Part shown: piece after piece, positions 57,480 to 64,000 of the stretch
How the letters are laid out: each line of letters opens with the position of its first letter
Numbering within the stretch: position 1 is the stretch's first letter
NCBI GenBank assembly: GCA_007026445.1
Contig: VDMD01000003.1
Location: forward strand, 806,001-870,000
From: Schizophyllum amplum
Taxonomy: Eukaryota; Basidiomycota; Agaricomycetes; Agaricales; Schizophyllaceae
DNA: 64,000 bases
Direction of reading: 5' to 3'
The notes under the pieces: model-generated
Seen by the model: the letters and a program-made list of their open reading frames with translations, nothing else
Told to the model about the DNA's origin: nothing
Database searches by the model: none
Translations under genes and position numbers: made by a program

Positions 57480-58388
57480 CGAGAGGGGAACGCGGGGAAT
57501 TTGAAAAAAGCAGCCAGCAGCACGCAATCAGCTCATTATCGGAGCACAAACACCCTCCCCCGCGCCCGCTGCCCTGCAACTGGGACGTAAAACGAAATTA
57601 GGCTTTATCGATTACCTTCATGTAGGCTGCCGAAGACGTAGAGAGGTCGAAAACCCCGTACGGTAGAGAAGCCAAGGCATTTCCGGCTCGCCAGAAAGGT
57701 GTAGAAAGATAGGTGCTCAGCGAAGAATGGACTCCGAACGTTGTCCCGCTGGCATATTGCGCAATGCCGGTCGCTGGTAGCGGTCGACGGAGTGAGCCAT
57801 CGTCATTGTCGCTTGACGTTAGATGGCGTGATTGAGGTCGTCGCAGCCCACCGAAGCAGCAAAACGACGCCGGAAAATGTCGCAAGCAAGTCGCAAGTAC
57901 TGAGGTCCTTCTGATCCAGGTTTTGATCACTGTAATGAGTGGTCTAGCCTAGTGAGCGCCTGACGCAACGCAGCAAGACGTTACCGCGGGTCTGCGACTT
58001 CGTGCATAGCGGACGCCCATGCAGGAGGCATAATTGAGAGCGTGGGCACGACGGCCGGAATTTTGAACGTAAAATAAATGGACACGAGACGAGACCAGGA
58101 GACGACGTGGCCGGAGATGAGAGCGCGGCGAATGCCGACACCAGCTTCAACCTTGTGTGTACATGTTTGTGGCGAGTGCCTCAGAGTACCTGCACAAGGC
58201 AGTCCTCCGCTCGCTCTCGCTGCCTGGACGTCCTCGTCCACCTCAATGTCTCTCGAAGTATTGCGGAAGTTATAATGTGAGAGAGGCACTAATAGATTAC
58301 AATCGGCATTCACGATACAAGATAACAACAGACACTGACTCCCACCGGCGACCAACATGACCTGCGATAGAAGACAACTGCCAGTCTA
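57480..58388. other. Intergenic region between dioxygenase and P450
   Basis: Frames at 57598-57930 and 57981-58358 on the minus strand show no domain. In particular there is no flavodoxin or FAD/NADPH reductase sequence that could extend the P450 into a fused enzyme. Confidence 0.45.
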
Positions 58389-60670
58389 TCAGCACCATTT
58401 GCGCCGCTTCGGCAGCGCCCGTATAGATAGGTTCTTGGGCTTGATTGTCATCGCCTGCGAGAGCTCCAGCTCATACGCCGGGTCCGCCAATGCCAAGTCA
58501 AATTGTTGCACTAGCGTGCAGAGCACGAGCTTCATCTCCTGCCACGAAAAATTCTTCCCGATACAGCCTCTCGCTCCGTAGCCAAACTAAGGGCCAGTCA
58601 GCCATACGTGTCTCTCCAGCACATATGAGAGTGGAGTGGAAGAGATACGCACGGGCTGCCACGCATTGGGCTGCGCGCGCGAACGGAGCTATCAGCCGCA
58701 ATGCGACCAGCAAGGACAAGAAGGTCACGCACGGGGAGGCGCTCGAACCGCCCATTCATCATCCGCTCTGGGCAAAATTCATTCGCCTACTTTATGGTTA
58801 GCTCCCCGCACGAGTGTTGAGCCATTACTCACGTCGGTGCCCCATACCGCGGGATCGCGCTGCGTCTCGCGGATCAGAAGGGCAATCCCCGAGCCCGCCG
58901 CAATGGCATACTTGCCGCCGGCGACGGTCGTGTCCTCGACGGAGTACACAACTCGCACGAATGCTGGAGGCTGTAGGCGAAGGGTCTCCCGTAGCACGGC
59001 TGCAGGGCGCATCAGTATTCCTAAAGCGTCATGGTATTGAGGCGTCGGCGCTTACCGGTCAGATAATGCAGGCGGGCTAAATCCTCGTACTCTATCGACT
59101 GGTCGCCGACGACCGCGTATATCTCTGCCTGAAGCTTGCGAAGGACGTCCGGATACTTGATAAGGTAGTAGATCGCAAAGGACATCGTCGCTTGAAAACA
59201 GTTCGATGTTCAATCAACGAAGTATCCGCAACGACGCACCTGAGGTGGTCTCGTGGCCGGCCAACAGAAAGGTCAAAACCTGATCAAAGAGATGAGTACT
59301 GTACTCAAGGTTGAGGCGGACCATTCACATTGTCCGCTATCTCACTATCAGAGAGACCTCCTTTCGTCTTCGGATCGCGCCCGTTGATGAGGGCGTGTAA
59401 AAGGTCCTGTTGGCCTTTTCTCACTCCACACTGTCGCTCGGCGATAACTGCATATATGAGTTTGCAATTTTTCGTCCGAAGACATGGACTCACTGGCCTT
59501 CGCAACGCCACGCATGTACTCGATATTCGAGCAGTACGCAGCATTCCTCCCCCGCATCAATATATTAAGAAGGTACGGTCGGTTCGCGCGACCGTTGCAC
59601 TCTCGCAAAAATGCGGACATGGCCTCGCTGAACCGAGGCGGTTCATCCTAGAAGTCGTTAGCACGACAAACAACAGACTGAAACCAGCAAACCGTCGCAA
59701 ATGAGTTCATCCTGCGCCCAGTCACGCCAAATCAACAATCGTATGAAAGACGTGCCACATAATTCCCCACCTGTAAGACATCGTGCAGTAAGCGATCGTA
59801 TCGAGCGCAAGTCGCGTGAAGTCGATTGTCAGGTCAATCGGCGCTCTGTCGTCGTTTCTATGACCTCGCGTGAGTGAGCATACGCGACGCGATATTAGTC
59901 CGAATCCCCATACTGCATCCACTTCCCGACGAGGTCGGCGCAAATCTCGCGCATGCCCTGTAGACTCATTTAGATATACTGGTTGTGCGCGAATCCATGG
60001 AGGCTTACGTCAAAAGTCTGCTGTACAGCAGAGGTCCCTGTGGCATGTGTTTAATGTCGCTGAGAGAGAGTCAGAGACAAGCAGCCCTCACGGAACGAGG
60101 GGGAGAGAAGGCGGTCTGAGCGGAGTCTGGTCAGTAAAGATAACCGCCGGGACGATATGACTTACGTGCCACTGCCCAATTGGCTTCATGATTGAAGGCC
60201 TGCGGGATATTAGAGGCGTGCGTCAGCGGCAGAGAAAAGCGCAAGCACGGTGAAGAGGCCGTCGTGCAGAAGATCCCGCGCCTCCATTAAAGCGCCACCT
60301 GCAAAAATTATTAGCCTTGGTACTGAAGATATAAAGATACCAGCTCACCGACTGCCTTCTTGAACCTCTTGTCGTCTGAGAGCTCGTCGACAAGAGCATG
60401 CGAGCTAACGAGGATAAGTTTGCGCCCTGTCCATGTAGGAAACTGTTGGCATTGCAGTTGATCCGTTGGGAATGACGAACATGTACCCAATAAATTGAGC
60501 TGATATATCTCTCCATGCTGTTGGGCGAGCCGGTGGAACGATTCGCATGAGAAACCTAGACTAAAGATAAGCAGGACTGCTAAGAGACACGCCGTCCACT
60601 CACTGGTAACTATGTCAAGCACGTTGCCGATAAACGGCCACCCCGCAGGCTGGGGAATCTGAGAGGTCAT
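58389..60670 (-). CDS. Cytochrome P450, CYP505/CYP102-like heme domain without reductase
   Basis: The start ATG at 60670 gives MTSQIPQPAGWPFIGNVLDI. Segments typical of the self-sufficient CYP102/CYP505 heme domain follow: ESFHRLAQQHGEIYQLNLLG, ILVSSHALVDELSDDKRFKK, HDGLFT, DLLHALINGRDPKTKGGLSD. The I-helix reads FLLAGHETTS and the K-helix ETLR lies in AVLRETLRLQPPA. The PERM segment is ERMMNGRFERLP, and the heme loop PNAWQPFGYGARGCIGKNFS carries the Cys ligand. The protein ends IRALPKRRKWC at 58389, where family members normally continue into an FMN/FAD reductase. About 13 exons. The reductase has been lost or was never present, so a separate CPR must supply electrons. Confidence 0.9.
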
Positions 60671-60732
60671 GCTGCTGGGGCGATGTGGGGGAAACGGGAG
60701 AGGCAGATCGAGCAACACGCATACTTCATTCT

Positions 60733-60740
60733 CTTATATA
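60733..60740 (-). promoter_or_regulatory. TATA box of the P450 gene
   Basis: TATATAAG on the minus strand lies 63 nt upstream of the P450 start codon. It is the same octamer as in the dioxygenase promoter. Confidence 0.6.
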
Positions 60741-60744
60741 GCGC

Positions 60745-61659
60745 TCCTACCTTCATTACTCCTGGACATGGGATGTAGACCGGTAGCCGAGAATGCAGCG
60801 CATCTTCACAAGATGCGCGCAGGCGCCGCGCGCCACCTTACGCCGGACATGTCAATGAGTTCCCTGCTTGGCTCGACGCCTTCCGTATCTCGCGGGACCA
60901 GCAGTCTACCTAATTCTTTCGAAGTCGGAACCCACATCGACGGGTTCTCTGCGATTTTTAGCCTCGGCAACGACGAAAGCGAGAGGTCGGCGATCGTGAG
61001 CCCGGGGCCGGGATCTCAGTCGTGGCTGGCCCCGCTGCTCGCGGAAGTGGATTTCCTATAGTCGCAATGTATAGGGAGCCCGCGAAGAGACATGGACTGC
61101 CATTGGAGTAGGAGAAAACGCATACGCGCAGTCGACGTCGCGGCCAAGTGTCAAATGTTGTCGATCAGGTCAACAGGTTAGTCAGCAAACCCGTGACCTT
61201 GAACCAGCGCTCCCTGAACCGAACTTCCACTTGGCTTTCGGAGGAGCGCAATCGGCCATTCGACAAACAGATCCAGGGCATGAAGCTTGTTCCTCAGCCA
61301 CTTGGAACATTGGCCACGCATATATGGCAAGGCTTACCCATGCAAAGCCGCTTTGAAGAGGAAATCGGGACCGGCGACGTTCTCTCCGCACCTTTGACTT
61401 AGCTCTGTTTCGTCGCGTCGCTGTCCTCGAGAAGTGTCTAACAAGTCTTTCCCGCACGCAATCCTCTGTACGCTTCGTTCCCGAAGCTTCGGCAGACATA
61501 CGCCGATCGCAACGCTCCGCTCGGGCGAGTAAACCCCGGACGAGACGAAGAACGCATAACGCTTTGATAACGCTGCTGCCACCCGCGAACCAGCTGCTTG
61601 CCCGATTCATCGCATATAGGTAAAGTTTGTTCTTTGTCTCTATGGAAAGCTAGATCTAA
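60745..61659. other. Intergenic region with a possible coding remnant
   Basis: A plus-strand frame from about 60850 to 61062 (MSMSSLLGSTPSVSRGTSSL, ending LLAEVDFL) has a protein-like look. It has no recognised domain and no visible upstream exons. Nothing else is supported. Confidence 0.3.
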
Positions 61660-64000
61660 TCAGTACACTGTGAGCTCGCTGTAGTTATTTTGTGCCGTAA
61701 GCCACTTCCAGTCGCCCACAGGAACACGCAACAGTCCCGGCTGCGACATCGCGACCGCCTGAGCCTGCAGTGCCAAGACGTTCGCCGTGCGGTCCTGGCT
61801 TTTGCTCGGCGGCGAGGTATATAGAATCTGAGGGGCGGAGACTTGTCCGAGCTCGGACGCGCTCTGGTAGATGGGAGACGTGATCACGGTCGCGCAAGGA
61901 GCGCCAAAGGGAATATGCGGGATCTCATCCTTGGCTTGCTTCTCCGGGCAGTTAGCTGACCTCCTGAAGCGCCGGCTGCTGCGCTCATGAGGGCTCTTAC
62001 CGCGTTCCTTCGCCGGATGCCCAGCATCTGATCCACCGTGCGCCTGCCTCTGCGCATCCCAATCGTCACCGAGCGCGGCGCGCATGATCTCCCGGTACGC
62101 CAGCTCGTCCATCGCGGTCTTCTTTGTGCTCCCTTCCCTCTTCACGGTAGCATGTCCATCCGCAACGTTGCTCAAGGAGAGACGACGCTGCAGACCCGCC
62201 ACAGACACCCGCGGCCCGCCCTCGGACACGATCCGCTGCACATCGTCGAAATGCACATGGCGCGCTCCTCGCTCGCTCGCGGACACGACACGGCGGTTGT
62301 CGTGGGCGTGCGAAATGCCGTCGGCGGCGCCGATGAACCCTGTCGCATGGGCGACGTCTTCGTACGTCCCAAGAGGAAGCCCGTCACTCGTCGTCGCAGG
62401 AACACCGTTGTATGTCGTCCCGCGTTGGCTGTCGTATGCCGTCTGACGGGGACTGTTGTGTGCCGTCCGCCAATACGACTCGGATACCGTCCTGTGATCG
62501 TCGTGCCGCCCGTCTTCTGCCGTGCCGCTCTGCATACCGGCGTCTGAGCTCTTGCGAGTACTGCTATAGGAAGCGAAGCGCTCGCTGGTGCCGCCCGGAA
62601 TCAAGCGGTCGCTGACGCTCGAAGCCAGACGATCGTTAATGCTCGCAGCCAAACGGTCACTCACGCTCCAAGCTTTTCGGCAGCCTGGATCCAGCGGCGC
62701 CCGCTTGCCCGTATCCGACGACGCCCTCCCGCACGCATCGAGAAAGCCGCGGTTGTGCGCCTTGCCGCCGAGACCACCAGTCGTCCCGCCACCTGAGCCT
62801 CCCGGTGTCCGTCCACCCAACCCCGCCTCCGACACGACGCGGGCACCCTCCATCGCGATGCGCCGAGCGACCCACGGCCCCGCCCTCTCATCCGCTTCCG
62901 ACACAACGCGCTGGACATCTTGTCGCCCGCCATCTCCTCCCTTACGTCCTCCGTACGTTATCTGTCGTCTGTCATCTCCTGTCGGACGCCCGCCGCCCTT
63001 GTCAGAGCCAGCGCGCCACGCCAGAGGCTCCGTCACGGAGCGGTATTGTGCAGGCACCGGGCCCGACGTCCATGGCGTCGGTGGCAAGCCTGGGGCTGCG
63101 GCGCGTGGTGTCGAAGGCGAGATTGGATCCACCGCGGCTGGGGCTGCCGCGGGTGGCGTCGTCGGTGGGCCGGAGTCTGCTGCGTGTAGCGCAGTAGCCT
63201 GCTGACGGATGGCGGCCGGCGCATGGCCGTCTTTGCCTCGGGCGTGGGCGTCCTTGCTCTGGGGAACATTCCCTCCGCGGCTGCTCGGTGCGCGGCGAGT
63301 ACCCAACGCACCGTAGCTCTTGCGTGGGGCCGGTAGCTGGCGAACGACTCTAGGTTGCTCGCAGACGGGTGCGGGCAGGCGGTGTGGCGTGGGGCCTTCG
63401 TTGTTGATTCCCTTCGTTCCCACCCACTCCTCGTCCTCCTTCGTCATGCCGTGTCCCTTGGCCTTGCTGGCGTCGTCCTTCGCATCTCCGTCAGCCTTCT
63501 TCGTCCTCTTGACTGCATCCCTCACGCCGTCGACCGCGTCCTTCGCCATGTCGACCTTCCCCTCGTCGCCCTTGTCCGTCTTGGCTACTGTGTGGCTTTT
63601 ATTGTCCTTCGTTTGAGCGCTTTTTGTTTGCGCGTGTTCGCGCCCTCTGTTCACGTGTTTGCTCTTCGCTACAATAGCTTCGCCGTCGATTCGACTCGCC
63701 TTTCCGTCGTGGGACCTCGTGTCGTAGATCGTCATCGCCTTCGGGGTCCGCTTAGACTGCAGCGCCATTCCATCTCCTCCTACTGCGCATTTGCGACTAC
63801 CTCCCACCGAGATGCTGTTGCCGCCACTCCCGCCACCTCTCCCGGGATCCTCACGGCCCAGCAGATCGCGAACGAGGCGTGCCACATCATCGTCGCCAGT
63901 CGAAGCAGACGGCTCAGGGGATCGTGGCGCGGCGAGAACGACGGCCGGGTCGCGGGACAGAGATGGCTTGACGACGGCTGGATAGGCGGGAATGATGCCC
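61660..64000 (-). CDS. Large disordered protein with repeated R-x-V-S motifs, 5' end beyond the window
   Basis: The frame is open from the right edge (GIIPAYPAVVKPSLS) to a stop at 61660, about 780 residues, with no clear ATG start inside. No domain is recognised. It is Gly/Ser/Arg/Lys-rich. Five short motifs recur between about 62.2 and 62.95 kb: QRVVSEADE, ARVVSEAGL, HRTVSESYW, RRVVSASER and QRIVSEGGP. A tandem array SVSDRLAASINDRLASSVSD (about 10 residues per unit) lies near 62.6 kb. The last 150 residues look more structured (DELAYREIMRAALGDDWDAQ, LALQAQAVAMSQPG). Long uninterrupted coding with repeats suggests a scaffold or regulatory target, unproven. Confidence 0.6.
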   Translation of the reverse strand, partial: GIIPAYPAVVKPSLSRDPAVVLAAPRSPEPSASTGDDDVARLVRDLLGREDPGRGGGSGGNSISVGGSRKCAVGGDGMALQSKRTPKAMTIYDTRSHDGKASRIDGEAIVAKSKHVNRGREHAQTKSAQTKDNKSHTVAKTDKGDEGKVDMAKDAVDGVRDAVKRTKKADGDAKDDASKAKGHGMTKEDEEWVGTKGINNEGPTPHRLPAPVCEQPRVVRQLPAPRKSYGALGTRRAPSSRGGNVPQSKDAHARGKDGHAPAAIRQQATALHAADSGPPTTPPAAAPAAVDPISPSTPRAAAPGLPPTPWTSGPVPAQYRSVTEPLAWRAGSDKGGGRPTGDDRRQITYGGRKGGDGGRQDVQRVVSEADERAGPWVARRIAMEGARVVSEAGLGGRTPGGSGGGTTGGLGGKAHNRGFLDACGRASSDTGKRAPLDPGCRKAWSVSDRLAASINDRLASSVSDRLIPGGTSERFASYSSTRKSSDAGMQSGTAEDGRHDDHRTVSESYWRTAHNSPRQTAYDSQRGTTYNGVPATTSDGLPLGTYEDVAHATGFIGAADGISHAHDNRRVVSASERGARHVHFDDVQRIVSEGGPRVSVAGLQRRLSLSNVADGHATVKREGSTKKTAMDELAYREIMRAALGDDWDAQRQAHGGSDAGHPAKERGKSPHERSSRRFRRSANCPEKQAKDEIPHIPFGAPCATVITSPIYQSASELGQVSAPQILYTSPPSKSQDRTANVLALQAQAVAMSQPGLLRVPVGDWKWLTAQNNYSELTVY

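Noticed and set aside
57981..58358. Possible reductase remnant downstream of the P450
   Set aside because: No flavodoxin, FAD or NADPH motif is visible in any frame, and the sequence lacks a link to the P450 frame.
1..64000. CRISPR arrays, bacterial operons, rRNA genes
   Set aside because: No regularly spaced repeats, Shine-Dalgarno-led gene strings or rRNA core sequences were seen. The intron-rich genes are fungal.

Overview
The window is nuclear DNA of a filamentous basidiomycete, most likely an agaricomycete. Genes are dense, and most are cut by many 45-65 nt introns with GTRNGY donors, CTRAY branch points and YAG acceptors. Family content also fits Agaricomycetes: DUF6535 membrane protein, a patatin-like protein, F-box fragments, a CYP505-like P450, a fungal yellow/MRJP protein and a Zn2Cys6 regulator. 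There is no rDNA, CRISPR, operon or bacterial signature. Exon boundaries below are inferred by reading splice signals and frames by eye.

Left part (1-30.5 kb) is a conserved housekeeping block. It holds a disordered protein, an EOS1-like ER protein, a nuclear-looking unknown, elongation factor TFIIS divergent from the splicing factor PRP46, a DUF6535 membrane protein beside a patatin with a replaced nucleophile, a conserved unknown, DPH2 divergent from YPP1, an isoprenylcysteine methyltransferase relative, TOM70, and a secreted yellow/MRJP-type protein.

Middle part (30.5-40.3 kb) is gene-poor. It contains a three-copy tandem non-coding repeat, an orphan TATA promoter, a broken gene fragment related to a gene 12 kb away, and one intron-containing tRNA-Asp.

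Right part (40.3-64 kb) is accessory in character. A large Zn2Cys6 regulator has a roughly 0.9 kb intron that may carry a second promoter. It is followed by an F-box-like gene and fragment, a Rieske-DUF455 fusion whose frame depends on a GC-AG intron, a small Nup98-like EELR protein, and an AAAP amino-acid transporter with a hAT-like miniature transposon upstream. Then come a TauD-type dioxygenase, a P450 without reductase, and a disordered protein running off the edge. Transporter, dioxygenase and P450 lie on the same strand and each has a clear TATA box, suggesting inducible accessory metabolism without a visible backbone synthase.

The most unusual items are the hAT-like miniature element with its array of CGCGGATAAAAA boxes, the Rieske plus diiron (DUF455) fusion protein, and the possible DNA-binding-domain-less isoform of the Zn2Cys6 regulator.
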